A stretch of DNA of 64,000 bases from Homalodisca vitripennis. Taxonomy: Eukaryota > Arthropoda > Insecta > Hemiptera > Cicadellidae. Positions 48,270-60,511 of the stretch are shown here, in pieces. Position numbers and translations under genes: made by a program. Numbering within the stretch: the first letter of the stretch is position 1; the number at the start of each line of letters is the position of its first letter. Location: NCBI RefSeq assembly GCF_021130785.1, contig NC_060215.1, positions 69,881,501 through 69,945,500 on the forward strand. Direction: 5' to 3'. Under the pieces are notes generated by a model, which did no database searches, was not told where the DNA came from, and saw nothing but the letters and a program-made list of their open reading frames with translations.

Positions 48270-48790
48270 CTTTTGCCAGTGTAGTCGGACATTTTTTTCT
48301 GTGGGTGGCAGGACATGAGGGGAATGAGACAGCACATAGGTTGGCAAAAACTGAAGCTACGTCCATGTTTCGGCCAGAACCTTTTTGTGGCTTGACTAAA
48401 CGTTAAATTTAAAAAAATGCTGTGACTGCATAAAATTCTCTTTATGGAATTTCCTCCTTAGTCTGGTTCAGGCGAAAGTTGTCTTATCAATTGACAGTAA
48501 AGCAATTATTTGATTTGGGAGGCTAGACATCAGATTCTTGATTCTTGATTATTCTTTAATCTGTTAACATTATACTGCCCACTTTACTATTACCTGTATA
48601 AGATGACTATCTCTGATTTAGATGTATGTCGCTTCTACAGAGAGTGCTAACATATCATTTGTGACTGTAAAAAGATTGCCATGACAAGATAAAAGTACCC
48701 TCACAGGCCATTCCTTAAACCTCGATCTTGGGGTTTATTTAGACCTGGGCTGTCTAGATTACATGATTATGTTACAATACATCCTTAGAG
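48270..48790 (+). mobile_element. Remnant of RNase H-bearing LINE C-terminus
   Basis: Reads FLWVAGHEGNETAHRLAKTE, matching the end of RNase H (WVPGHxGxxGNExADxLA), then after a gap CRFYRECXHIICDCKKIA, matching the CRxCxxxxETxxHxxxxCP cluster that closes RNase H-bearing LINEs such as the one at 6-10 kb. There is no intact frame. Confidence 0.65.
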
Positions 48791-51700
48791 TTTTTGTGGC
48801 AAATGTATTCTCTTGCCCAATGGATCCTTTATGTTGTATCTTAGACAACATATTAATGTGAGTATTGTTACTTAACATGTAAATCATCAGGTAAACATAA
48901 TGTATGCTTTATTACTACATTAATAAAAATTGTTAAAGGTTATATCTTTTAAATAGTTTCCATTATTTATCGGCATGTATAAAATAGTAAATAATGAAAA
49001 AAACTAATACTTTTATTTTAATAATATATCAATAGACTGCTTCAGGAAAACATAATGTTTTTGAACTATAAACATATTTACAATGTTTGAGTTAGCACAT
49101 GTGTTAGTTTTATTTATAGTAACATGTTTTTTTCTAATGTTGTTGTTTATTTCCTCATTTTGGCAAGTTGCAGAAAAACACAATTTTAGTGAACTTTATT
49201 TTATTATACAAAATTCCATACATACAATACATAAGCAAATAGTTAACTTTAATTCATTTTTCACAATCTACAAATTGTAATTAACATTGGCATTTCACTT
49301 TAAAGGGTATGACTGGTCGATCATAAAGGCAATAATGAGGCCAAAAATCTAACATAGTGATAATAATAAGAGTATTACAATGGCACAATTGATGGTTAAT
49401 AAAGCATACCTTTACAAATTAAATGTCATAAATGAAAACTTTATAAATGACTAAATAATGTAATTTTTAAACAATAAGACATGGAATATACAAATTTGGA
49501 CGGCAGGATATAGTATTAAAATTACCCACCCACTTTAAAAATTCAAATGAAGAATACCACTAATTAACTAAGTAGTACTATGAGAGTTTTAGTTTGGAAA
49601 CACATAATAAATGACACACAATATATTTCGCTATACTTTCAAAAACTAAATCTAAGTTAAAAGAAACTGAAATATCTACAATGAGATACTTTGTATGGTT
49701 TTCATACATACATTTCTTTGATTCTTAACCTTTGGTAAATTGTACGTAATTAAATACTAAATTGGCAAACCAAGAATTTACTTATTTGAGAGCTGATAAT
49801 GAATCAAAATTGCTCATGTTAATAATATAGTATGAGGTAAAAAAAATACTTTAGACACATCAATAAAACAATAGCGAAAAACAAACTGTTTCAGGTACAG
49901 TATATCTTCTCTAATGAGCATTAAGAACAAGGGTTTAGCCTTGTTCTGTCTGCGTATTCAATGATGTCCACATGGGTAAAATAAACAAATGGCTTCTAGC
50001 ATGCCTCTGGAATACTATAAGTCAATATGAAAGCAAATGCCTTTGGCAAATCTTGATCATTCTTCATACTAACGAAGTAAAAAATTTTGCACGCCTTTAC
50101 AATTCTTCTAGTTTCAGAATTTAGCTAGTTGTTAACACTTTATAGGTCAACAATTTGGCTGGTCTTTATAATTCTGGCCAGTTTTTGTAACTTATTAAGT
50201 CAACAATTTTACTGGTCATTATCATTCTTTAAATCAACAATTCAGCCAGTTTTGATAATCAATTTAAATTCAGGAAAAAGTGTTTTAAAAATACGATCCT
50301 CTACAAATGCAAATTTAGAGTAGAAGCTGAATATAACCTAATTTGTCACAGTGAACTTACACTGTTATTCTAACAAATCAAACTAAAAATAAAAATCAAA
50401 TATATTACATTTTTTATGGAGGCAGTAAGGATTCGACCTGCTATCCTACTCATGCACAAAACTGATATCACTAAATTTCAAGGAATGTGCCCTGTCAATA
50501 TTTGAGGTGGCCGTATTCTGTTGTAAAAGTGTCTCTTGATACAAAGCTGGAGCATCTACTAATATGAGACATGTCACAGAGAATAAATATCAGAGTAAAC
50601 TTTGCTAATTGTGAATTGTGATTATTTGTCATCACATCTTCATATGAGGCTTGTTTCGAGTGTCTTTTTAAACATTAACCAATTCTACTGTTCTTGCATG
50701 TTGATATGAAACTAGCTTTATATTGTAAAAGAGTACATTAGTTTTCCCTTCATCCAATCTCTAACACAGAATAATATTTGACTGAATAAGAATATGTATG
50801 CAAGTGTGTAAAAAGAATTAACTATTGATTTGCAATTAACATATAAAAATCAATAAGATTAAGCTTCTTGACAAATAAAAAAATTCAATAAATATAAATG
50901 AATTTTGAAGTAAATAGTACTTATAACATATCAAAACTTTTCCAGATCAACTACTTATATTTTTTTTTATAAAACTGATATTTTTCCTGTAAACACTAAC
51001 ATTTGTTGTTGCAAATAACAATTACATTGTTCAATCATGTATGTTAATGTTAGTCCAATACTAAAATTCCACCCATTAATTGTTCTAAATTTTGCTTAAT
51101 TTGAGTAAGCAAATAATATTAAAAATTTGATTTCTTTCATACACTTGCCAAGAAATTATTTACAAACTGTCTTTCTGGATCTCCATTATTTGCAAATGTA
51201 AGTCATAGAAGATATGGTTTTCACTTATTCTGTTTTCAAAATTCTATACACATAATATTTGTAAATACCAATCTAAAAAAAATATGTTCCGAGAGATTTC
51301 ATTGGATATCTTGTAACATTCTGCTTCATTACAGCAACATTATTATATATTGTAGAGGTTTATCTGAGCTCAAACATCTTTTTATTCACAATTTTTCTAT
51401 GTTCTGCATCTTTAAATTTGTCCAACATTCATGCAATTATCACTATTTTTTACAATTGTATTAAAAATTCCATTTTCCAATAGCTTTTGAACCCTTGAAC
51501 AATAACATTTAAAAATCTTGTTACTTAGATGAAAATACAACTGAATTTCAACCAGTGTGTCAAATATGGAATAAGAAATGTGGCAAGAATGAGTTATGTT
51601 ACAACAAATTATATTTGGACTTATTAGCTGATGTAGATTTTCTAAACAGTTGATGCAAGGTTTCCAATTTCTATTATGATTTAAAGGTGTAGAGGGTTTC

Positions 51701-52897
51701 TTGAAAGTTATATACAAACTGTTGCATACTTTTGTCCAAACTCATAACTGTAATATTGACAAAGTAAAAATTACTCCATCCTGTACTGAATAGTAACATG
51801 TTAAGAATGAGTATTGTGACTTATAAGAGAAAATTGAGATTCAAACACAAATAATTTCCTCCGTTATACTTTATGAGCTCTATGTTTTTATCTACAGAGC
51901 TGCTATTTTCTTCCTGAAATTTATACAAAAATTATGCTTTCGAAACAAAAAATGTTATGGAAATAATTAGACACCATTCTTGTATGTCTCGTGAACGTTC
52001 TGTTTGTCTTTGGTCGGTAACGTTCAAGGAATGAATATACATTTATTCCCCTTAAAAAAATAAATATTGCGTATGAAAACTTAAAAATTATTACCAAAAG
52101 TAGACACATTTTATAAGATGTTTCTGCATTATATTTCAACCAACTATTTTATATGCAATGTAAAATAACTATAAGGGTTCAAAATACCAAATTATAATTT
52201 TTTTTATATATCTTATTTTTTAGTTGTATACTTCTGACCAACTGTAAGGCACCTAAATTATAATGAAATCAGTATCAGCCTACAAAATAGAGATAGAAAG
52301 TTGCCATTTCCAGCCAACTATTTATTATCTCATTGGCTGATGACGATTTACTGAACTTTTATTTACGTGCCTAATGGTTGACTTTAAATGTTTTAAGCTG
52401 AAAGTAAATGTGTTCTCTAAAAAATGTGTAGTTTGATATTTTTAACCCTTTTGTACCGTCCTATTAATAACCCTCGTCAAAAGTAGCACATGTGGTAATC
52501 AATCTCTTTTAGAAGTAATTCCTTTAATGTCTAAAAAAAACTAGACTGTGTACTTATAGATTGTAAATTGGCTCTCATCTTCCAGAAATAATAAACCTCC
52601 ATTAATGGCCAATGGTTTTTCAATAAAACAAATTGATTATAAGATCCTTTAAATTTAATATACAGTAATAAAAAATTTAACTCTGATAGTAATATTAATA
52701 CAAATTTAAAAGTGTGTAATAATGGAAATGTGCAGAACTGTGAGGGGATCCTTACAGAATGGGGTTTGGAAATGTATAGGAATCTATCAGAGTAGTTCAT
52801 CTGTATATTGAACAAGCCTATGGAAAACAATACTGCCCGTCATCAGCGTAATTACCAACGATGTGCGCTGACCATCACGCAAAGTTTGTTACTTTGG
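48791..52897. other. AT-rich intergenic DNA, nothing recognised
   Basis: About 4.1 kb with short open frames only (up to 101 codons at 51412-51717), all of AT-rich composition. No transposon motif, tRNA or exon with clear similarity was seen on either strand. Confidence 0.45.
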
Positions 52898-52901
52898 AGT
52901 T
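52898..52901. repeat. Target-site duplication AGTT, left
   Basis: AGTT here and at 60508-60511 flank the Gypsy element; the pre-insertion site would read CTTTGGAGTTGAAAAAC. Confidence 0.85.
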
Positions 52902-54038
52902 TGTTCCGAGTTAGCGAAAAAGACAGGAGGTCTCGGAAGCGCGCCCCTCCCAAACTCGGAGCAAATAAAAAAAAAAAAACAATCACATGCCACTAGTGGG
53001 AAGAGACAAAAAGCGAGACAAGATTTCGAAGAGAGTACTGGATATAATTAGTAGGTGGCAAACATTTCCATGCAAAAATACAATATAACAGTTAACTGCA
53101 GCACCACGGTGCACCGCGTAACTTAAAAACTAAATAACAACAATAAAATAAATTCCAATAATAACAATAACATAATAAATAAATAATATAATATTAATAA
53201 CACAATAAATAGAAAATTTGGTCTATAAATAAACATATATCAGGTTACGGCGGTGGTAAATATAAAATTTTTAACAGGTAAATTTTTTATGAACTGAGGG
53301 GAGGAAAAAGGTTGTAGAATTTCTAGGCCCACTATTTTTGAAAAGTAATTTTGTTTCAAGTTTGTAGCCAAAATTAAAAAAAATATATTTAAAGCCAATT
53401 TTTCGAAGGAGGCGGGGGCTTAGTTGCCTCCACGAATCCGAATTAAAGATGAAATCCTCCCCTTCAGGTCATGTAACTAACTAAATAAATACTGGCTAGG
53501 TACTGGCCCTCCTCTCAGATCTAACATCTGGCAGCGCTCCCTGCACCCCAGTCCTCGCAAGTTCAGTATTAGAAAAGTAAAAAACATTTTGGATCCAACC
53601 TTGTTCCAGATGAAATGAATATGAGCACATGCACTCCGGTTGGATGCCGGTACAGGAGCACTGGCAGGGCGCGGGGCATTCCAGTTTTGGTTTCAGTGGT
53701 TTCATTGGGCAGACTCGCCGCACCAGTCCCGCTGACGACACTCACGGGGACCCTGCCGAAAGTAGAGAAACTAGCCAGCCATGGGGAAACGGGAAGAGCA
53801 GAGAACAGCCAGAAACACAGTAAGCTTCTGCCGAACGTGTCTCCCGAACAGTAGCCGGTGCCGGTGAACAGCTGGTCAGTAGTCTAGTCAAGGTCAACCA
53901 CCTGACCTCGACCAGTCAGTCCAACCAGGCATAAAATCAATACTTGACGGAGAGTGACTCCCCCACCGACTGACAAGAGTGGCCGAGGTGGGAAAAATAA
54001 TAGACAAAAATAAATTGTCCAAACTGAGCCCCGGCTCA
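52902..54038 (-). repeat. Gypsy 3' LTR (left copy)
   Basis: About 1137 bp, running TGAGCCGGGG...CGGAACA on the minus strand with TG..CA ends. It begins with a short inverted repeat (TGAGCC, then GGCTCA). Open frames within it are incidental. Confidence 0.95.
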
Positions 54039-54049
54039 ACCTCCCCCCC
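54039..54049 (-). other. Polypurine tract of the Gypsy element
   Basis: GGGGGGGAGGT lies immediately before the 3' LTR on the minus strand, where the plus-strand DNA primer of reverse transcription is expected. Confidence 0.8.
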
Positions 54050-54329
54050 ACTAAAAAGGGTGCAACCCCAAACAAAACCTCTCCCCCACTGAAAGAAGAA
54101 CCAACAAGCTCTGGCACAGGATACGGGAAGTCGAGAACCCTAACAGGAAACGAAAGTCCTGAGCAGGAGGCAGACAAAACACGGTCCTCCTGAAATTTTG
54201 AGAGGCGCCTCTCTTGGAGAAAGAAGAAAACAGAAAGAGAGTAAAACGACACCACAGGGGAAAACCAGGGGTGATCAGTCCCCGGACACCCCCGCAGCCG
54301 CACCAGTATCCAGAGCATGACCAGAGGTA

Positions 54330-55400
54330 TCACCACGGAAGGCCTTCAGATGAGAAAACGTGGGCCTTCCGCCACAACCTCCTCCCCCGATACGGGATCA
54401 AACTAACTCAGCAGTAACTGGGGGGAGAGAAAACGAAGAATCCGGTCTTTGTGGACCTGTCCAACCGATAGCAAAGTTTGGCTGCCCGTTTATCAACGGC
54501 CGAACTGACCGGATGGGGACTTACAAAAGACAAGATCCCCCACCTGGAAGGGGTTAGCAATTACGTCCCTTATTGAATTTTCTCCTCACCCTTTCCCTAG
54601 ACTGTAGGAGCTTAACCCTGACTGCTTCCCAAGTGTCACTCACATTGGGAGTACCAGGTACTGGTAGAAGACTATCCAGACTCCAGAGATTAGACAAGGA
54701 TCAGAAGGAGGACGACTAAACATGACCTGAAAAGGCGTGGAATCATGACTTTCGTGAAGAGCAGAATTGAAGGCTAACTGAAGCCAGCTCAGGTTTTTCA
54801 TCCCAGGTAGTTTGTATTCTCAGAGCGTGATAAGCGATGAGGGCGGGCTCTGAGATTGCGGTTGAACCGCTCAGCATGAGAAGGCTGGGGGTAGTAAGGA
54901 GATGTCGTAACATGTTTGATTCCATGCCCAAAACAGAAGCGATGAAACTCCCTCGACACGAATTGTGTGCCGTTGTCTGAGACGAAGGTGGCGGGCACTC
55001 CAAAATTCTGTAGAAGGCGGGACTTAAGTGCCTTGACGGTGAGCGACGCCGTGGCACTCCTAAGAGGAATCAACCAGCAAAACTTAGAGAAAGCATCCAC
55101 AGCGACAAAGCAGGGAGGTGTTCCCTGACTTGCTACGGGGAAAGGGCCCCACATAGTCAATGAACACCTTTTCAAGAAGGCCCGCTCCGCCACCTCGGAG
55201 GAAAGAAGTCCTAATTTGGTATTTTGTGCTGGTTTACTGACCGAGCAAAAGATGACAAGCTCGTACTCTACCAGCAATGTCTCTGTCCATACTCTTCCAG
55301 ATAAACTTATCTCTGATTTTAGCGATGGTCTTGTGGATCCCTAAATGACCGCCCACGGGAGAAACATGAAAATAGGAAAAAGACCCATCGGTATGAGGGC
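54330..55400 (-). pseudogene. Gypsy integrase, frameshifted
   Basis: In order: the zinc-binding part HVSPVGGHLGIHKTIAKIR with W..M..DI....VRACH, broken by a frameshift at a T-run near 55260; the catalytic core, open at 55277-54798, with FVAVDAFSKFCWLIPLRS (Asp), ATFVSDNGTQFVSREF (Asp) and PSHAERFNRNLRA (Glu, 34 residues after the second Asp, one short of the usual 35); and a C-terminal part with NLSWLQLAFNSALHES and FQVGDLVF in other frames, ending near FSHLK (about 54345). It would insert the cDNA. No chromodomain was seen. Confidence 0.85.
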
Positions 55401-55689
55401 ACTCGGCAGAACAATCTTGGGACCACCTCCGCGTCGGGCACGACAGCAGAGGACACCCTTGGACAAGAAGTAAGGAGAGTGGGCTTCTCCCTCCTGGAGC
55501 TCACCAATGATGTTTGACAACTCGGGGTCTTGAAGTTGGTGAGAGCCAAAACTCTCAAAGGCAGCAGGGAAATCCAACATCACAGTCCCACACAACGGTG
55601 CTTTGAGAATCAACAGGATCGCTGGGTAGATGATACATTCTAGAAAGAGCATCGGCGACGACGTTTTGGGTGCCGCGAATGTTGCTGCA

Positions 55690-56000
55690 CCCTGAATTTA
55701 AAGGCCGCAATTTTGACAACCCAGCGACCAATCTTCCCGAGTTGTCGAGGATGGGCCAATAGCCAGGAAAGAGCCTGATTGTCAGTTTCCAGCAGAAATT
55801 CGGAAATGCTCTAGGAACCTCCGAAACTTATCCATGCCGAAAACGACCGCCAGACACTCCAGCTCATAAATAGAAGATTTCTTTTCCTGAAGGGTCAAAG
55901 TCCTAGATGCAAAAGCTATAGGTTGCCGAGCGCCGTCGAATTCTTGAGAAAGCACAGCTCCTACAGCACAGGATGAGGAGTCAGTCTGCAAGATGAAGGC
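55690..56000 (-). pseudogene. Gypsy RNase H domain
   Basis: The open segment 55991-55782 reads LQTDSSSCAVGAVLSQEF (Asp), RQPIAFASRTLTLQEKK and IYELECLAVVFGMDKFRRFL (Glu). It follows the RT connection (PLNALRRKRRKV) and precedes the integrase. It removes RNA from RNA-DNA hybrids during reverse transcription. Frameshifts on either side separate it from its neighbours. Confidence 0.85.
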
Positions 56001-56079
56001 CTACTAAAGTCCGGTATTCGCAAGCACAGGAGGTTGGATTAATGGCCTCCCTAAGCAGTTGAAAAGCACGTTCTTGATC

Positions 56080-57053
56080 TTCACCCCAAACGAACTTTGC
56101 GTCTTTTCCTTCTTAAGGCGTTCAGAGGGGCGGCCACCTCGGCAAAGTCAGGAATAAACCTACGGTAGAAATTAACCATGCCTATGAATCTGGCAACACC
56201 CTTGGCATCCTTCGGAGGAGGGAAATCCCGAATGCCTTGGGTCCTGGCAGGGTCTATAGATACACCCCTAGACGACACGAGGTGACCGAGAAACGATATT
56301 TCAGACTTGCGTAAGACACCTTCTCCGGATTGACTGTAAGGCCAGCCCTACCCAACCTAAACCAAGACCTCCTCAAGATGTTTAACGTGTTCCGTGAAAG
56401 ACTCACTGTAGACCAGAAGGTCATCAAGATAATTAAAGACATATCTGAACTTCACATCGTGGAAGATGGAGTCAAGCAACCTAGTTAACGTTTGGGCCCC
56501 CACAGCTAGCCCCATAGGCCACAGATCGGTACTGATACAAATTCCACGGAACACAGAAGGCCGTGAGAGAACGTGATTCCTTCTTCAACGGAATCTGATG
56601 ATATGCTTGGTTCAAATCAAATATAGTGAAAAATTTGGCCTTACCGAACAATCAAAAGCAGAATGGAGATCGGGGGAGAGGCACTGAGTCTATTTCAATT
56701 TTGGCATTAAGTTTTCTTAGGTCAACCACCATACGATGTTTTCCATTAGGCTTTGGAACCAAGAACGCTGGACTGGCATACGATGAGTTTGAGGGCTCAA
56801 TAACTCCTTGATCCAAGAGATCCTTGATGATACCACGCATAACCTCCATCTTTGGAGGAGCCAACTTGTATGGGTGGGAGCGTACTGGCTGAGTATCAGT
56901 CAGACGAATTTCATATTCAATAAGATGGGTAGAACCGAGCTTGGGTGTGAGGACCTCCGGAAATCTTGAGCAAAGCTCACGGAGAACCCCAGCTTGCTCC
57001 TCATCCAAGTGACCGAACGGGTCCCCAGGGGCAGAACCTTCCTCACACTCCAC
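56080..57053 (-). pseudogene. Gypsy reverse transcriptase, frameshifted
   Basis: Segment 57053-56652 carries VRSHPYKLAPPKMEVMRGII, LLDQGVIEPSNSSYASPAFL and VPKPNGKHRMVVDLRKLNA (first Asp). After a frameshift come MGLAVGAQTLTRLLDSIFH and the active site FNYLDDLLVYS (YLDD at 56420-56431). Then LGRAGLTVNPEKVSYA, and in another frame RGVSIDPARTQGIRDFPPPK and FIGMVNFYRRFIPDFAE. All blocks of a Ty3/Gypsy RT are present in order, so the breaks look like single-base indels. Confidence 0.9.
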
Positions 57054-57059
57054 CTCACC

Positions 57060-57470
57060 AAACCTGCGGTGTCGATTTGAATTTATCAGAAAAGGGGACT
57101 GACACTCGCCGATTGAATTTGAAATAAGACTGGCCCGCCTGAAGATCCAGCACCAAACCAGTCTTTTGAATAAAATCCGCCCCCAAAATACAGTCCATGC
57201 TCAGGTCCTGGGCCACAAGGAAGCTCCACACCCATGAAAAACATTCAACCTTAAACTTGATTTAAGCCTTCCTCGAAATTGGAAGAGGGGAATTAGAAGC
57301 AGTCCAGCAAGTTTAAAGAAGACTCCTCGGTGTGCTTCACCAAACCTAACCTTGAAATGGCTTCAAAAAGACGGGAAGAGATGAGGCTACAGGCTGACCC
57401 GGAATCAACTAGGGCCTTATGCACTGAGTCTCCCACTAAGATATTGATATAAGGGGCACACCGAAGATGC
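57060..57470 (-). pseudogene. Gypsy aspartic protease region
   Basis: Between the CCHC finger and the RT, broken frames give INILVGDSVHKALVDSGSAC and SLISSRLFEAI. LVDSGS is the active-site D-S/T-G of retroviral-type proteases. The frame is interrupted before the RT. It would cleave the Gag-Pol precursor. Confidence 0.7.
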
Positions 57471-57522
57471 TGTCCTAAGCCGTAGGTTTCCCTTTTCTGC
57501 TAGGCTCATAGTGTCCAAACTA

Positions 57523-58747
57523 TTAATCAAATTTTTTCGCACAGGTACTATTTTTTTGAAATTTTTTCTTAGACCTCGGGGGAACTTCAGAGAAAACCCC
57601 CCTTTGATCTAGTTTTTTTGGACCAGTGCGATATCTCCTAGGACACTCCCGACGAGTATGACCTCGTTCACCACAGGCATAGCAGATGGGTGGATGAAGC
57701 CCACCAGAGTGATGTGGCCCATCCACGGGATTCTGTACGGCCCGTGACAGCCCTGGAGGGCTGGATGGAACGATGATTGTTCCTCTCCGCCCTCTGCCGG
57801 TCAGCAAACTGCACGCTGCGCGAAGCAATGCACAGACGGTCCAGTTCAGAAAAGGTGGAAGGGCGACCAGCAAAAAACTAGACGGGACCTCTCTTCAGGT
57901 TTGAGACCCGCTCAAGAATGGTGGTGACCACAGTACTTTTCGGGGATATTGAGCCTTAACACCCTATCAGTGTCCCTCACCTCGGCCACAAACTTTGCCA
58001 AACTCTCTCCGTTGCCCTGAGGCCTAAAGAATTTCTCCACACGGAGACGTTCCCTCAACTGACCAGGAACAAAGAAATCCAAAGCCTCCCTATGAAAATC
58101 ATCCCAGGGTACCACCTCTCTGGAGAACTCGAACCAGACAGTCACCCAAAGGTGGCCTACAAAACGGAGAGAGAGATGACATGCAGGAAGCTCGCTCCCT
58201 GAAGACCAGGCAAGTCATGCAGTCGCAGGATCTCAGAAAGAAACCGCAGCAAGGCTTCAGTATCTAGACCATGCCACCGTTGGTAGTCGCTGCAGCAACG
58301 GGGTAAGTGGGTTTGGAAGCTTTGTGATACTGAACAAAGGATCCCGTCACCACAGTCCCCAGTCCTCCAGATCCAGCAGGCATTTGGGTCACAGGCCCCC
58401 GGGCCCCGTCCACACCAGACACCCCCGACGCCACGCCCACATCGGAAATCAGCAACAACTGACCCAGGGATCCGGCATTCATCCTTAACAGCCGCAGCAG
58501 AGTCAATCGCAGACAAAGTTTTTTCAGGAGCCTTTGCCCCCTCGTCCCTCTCGAGTACAGTCAGCAGGCCGTCAACCAAGGTGACGCGTTCCTCCAACCA
58601 CTCCTTATCACCAGAACTGGTAAGCTTGGCTCTAAGTAGCGACAGCCTCATATGTAGATGGGTAAGCCGGGACAAATACCTAGCCCTCTCTCGGCCAGTA
58701 GGCGGCGACTCCAACCAGTCCTCCTGACTATTCTCAAACGTCTCCAA
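57523..58747 (-). pseudogene. Gypsy Gag with CCHC zinc knuckle, frameshifted
   Basis: Three open pieces, 58747-58157 (N-terminal; METFENSQEDWLE start, with a Leu-rich coiled region LTHLHMRLSLLRAKL), 58145-57912 (a VPWDDFHREALDFFVPGQLR block and GNGESLAKFVAEVRD, matching the retrotransposon Gag capsid pattern) and 57873-57523 (Pro/Arg-rich, then CYACGERGHTRRECP, the C-x2-C-x4-H-x4-C knuckle). Together they form a Gag of usual size, split by small indels. It would package the element RNA. Confidence 0.8.
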
Positions 58748-59359
58748 CTTTAGCCTCCAAAATAGGCCTCTGCTTCTGGAACGTCAAATCTCTAGGCCAG
58801 GTCGTGTCCAGTTCCATATTATCACGCAGTTGCTTCCGCATGGACTCGCAGTCGGAACCCGGAGTAAGCCACGAGCCAACAACTCAAAATGGAGATCCTC
58901 CTTCAAACAAGTATTCAGGCACCAGAGAGACAGGCATGATAAATAAATTAAATGACACAGACTAACAAGTAACACACACTGACTCGAAGTCAACGACTAA
59001 CAAAGCAATAACTAAGGCGACAAGTGAATAACTTAGTGAGACAACACTCTCAGCAGGGTCCCCAGAATTCCTGCCGTCCACGAAACACGGCAGCGAACCC
59101 AAAATACCGCAACAAAACACTACGCCGTACCAGAACAAAACCAGAAAAAAAACAACGAAGACAATGTATAACAAAAACACACAAGTAACAATAATCAGGA
59201 AATAAATAGGTTCACACACTTCCTGTCGATCGGCGGAAAAATAGCACAGCGAGACGGCACAGGCGCAGGAAGTCAACTAACAACTTCAAACTCATCCCTC
59301 TCACCACCAGTGGCAAAACAAAAACCCCGGGCCCGCAGAGGGTAAAAACACGCAACCAC
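58748..59359 (-). other. Gypsy 5' leader between PBS and gag
   Basis: Untranslated leader of about 600 bp. Short open frames on the minus strand are not conserved-looking. Confidence 0.6.
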
Positions 59360-59371
59360 GCTCTGCTACCA
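59360..59371 (-). other. Primer binding site, initiator tRNA-Met type
   Basis: On the minus strand TGGTAGCAGAGC, three bases inside the 5' LTR, is complementary to the 3' end of animal initiator tRNA-Met (GCTCTGCTA plus CCA). Confidence 0.75.
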
Positions 59372-59374
59372 TTT

Positions 59375-60507
59375 TGTTCCGAGTTAGCGAAAAAGACAGG
59401 AGGCCTCGGAAGCGCGCCCCTCCCAAACTCGGAGCAAATAAAAAAAAAAAAAACAATCACATGCCACTAGTGGGAAGAGACAAAAAGCGAGACAAGATTT
59501 CGGAGTACTGGATATAATTAGTAGGTGGCAAACATTTCCATGCAAAATACAATATACAGTTAACTGCCAGCACCACGGTGCACCGCGTAACTTAAAAACT
59601 AAATAACAACAATAAAATAAATTCCAATAATAACAATAACATAATAAATAAAATAATATAATATTAATAACACAATAAATAGAAATTTGGTCTATAAATA
59701 AACATATATCAGGTACGGCGGTGTAAAATATAAAATTTTTTAACAGGTAAATTTTTTTATGAACTGAGGGGAGGAAAAAGGTTGTAGAATTTCTAGGCCC
59801 ACTATTTTTGAAAAGTAATTTTGTTTCAAGTTTGTAGCCGAAATTAAAAAAAATATATTTAAAAGCCAATTTTCGAAGGAGGGCGGGGGCTTAGTTGCCT
59901 CCACGAATCCGAATTAAAGATGAAATCCTCCCCTTCAGGTCATGTAACTAACTAAATAAATACTGGCTAGGTACTGGCCCTCCTCCAGATCTAACATCTG
60001 GCAGCGCTCCCTGCACCCCAGTCCTCGCAAGTTCAGTATTAGAAAAGTAAAAAAACATTTTGGATCCAACCTTGTTCCAGATGAAATGAATATGAGCACA
60101 TGCACTCCGGTTGGATGCCGGTACAGGAGCACTGGCAGGGCGCGGGGCATTCAGTTTTGGTTTCAGTGGTTTCATTGGGCAGACTCGCCGCACCAGTCCC
60201 GCTGACGACACTCACGGGGACCCTGCCGAAAGTAGAGAAACTAGCAGCCATGGGGAAACGGGAAGAGCAGAGAACAGCCAGAAACACAGTAAGCTTCTGC
60301 CGAAACGTGTCTCCGAAACAGTAGCCGGTGCCGGTGAACAGCTGGTGAGTAGTCTAGTCAAGGTCAACCACCTGACCTCGACCAGTCAGTCCAACCAGGC
60401 ATAAAATCAATACTTGACGGAGTGACTCCCCCACCCGACTGACAAGAGTGGCCGAGGTGGGAAAAATAATAGACAAAAATAAATTGTCCAAACTGAGCCC
60501 CGGCTCA
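59375..60507 (-). repeat. Gypsy 5' LTR (right copy)
   Basis: About 1133 bp. It matches the left LTR along its full length apart from about 3 substitutions and about 18 small indels, most of one base in homopolymers. It carries the promoter and the transcript start of the element, neither of which can be located precisely by eye. Confidence 0.95.
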
Positions 60508-60511
60508 AGTT
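60508..60511. repeat. Target-site duplication AGTT, right
   Basis: Partner of 52898-52901; confirms insertion by integrase. Confidence 0.85.

Larger units (their letters stand above)
52902..60507 (-). mobile_element. Ty3/Gypsy LTR retrotransposon, both LTRs present
   Basis: The complete structure reads on the minus strand: 5' LTR (60507-59375), PBS, gag, protease, RT, RNase H, integrase, PPT, 3' LTR (54038-52902). The protease-RT-RNase H-integrase order defines Ty3/Gypsy. A 4-bp target duplication AGTT flanks it (52898-52901 and 60508-60511). No envelope frame is recognisable between integrase and PPT. Coding regions are cut by many one-base frameshifts. The LTRs differ by only a few substitutions, so insertion is recent. 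Confidence 0.95.

Noticed and set aside
51412..51717. 101-codon minus frame
   Set aside because: No recognisable domain, no splice or start context; AT-rich composition explains its length poorly but no evidence supports a gene.
54050..54336. Possible envelope gene after integrase
   Set aside because: The hydrophobic minus frame at 53884-54336 runs into the LTR, is under 300 bp outside it and has no envelope-like features.
53496..54417. Frames on both strands in the left LTR and the adjacent internal end
   Set aside because: The LTR part recurs in the right LTR and is non-coding; the remainder is antisense or UTR of the Gypsy element.
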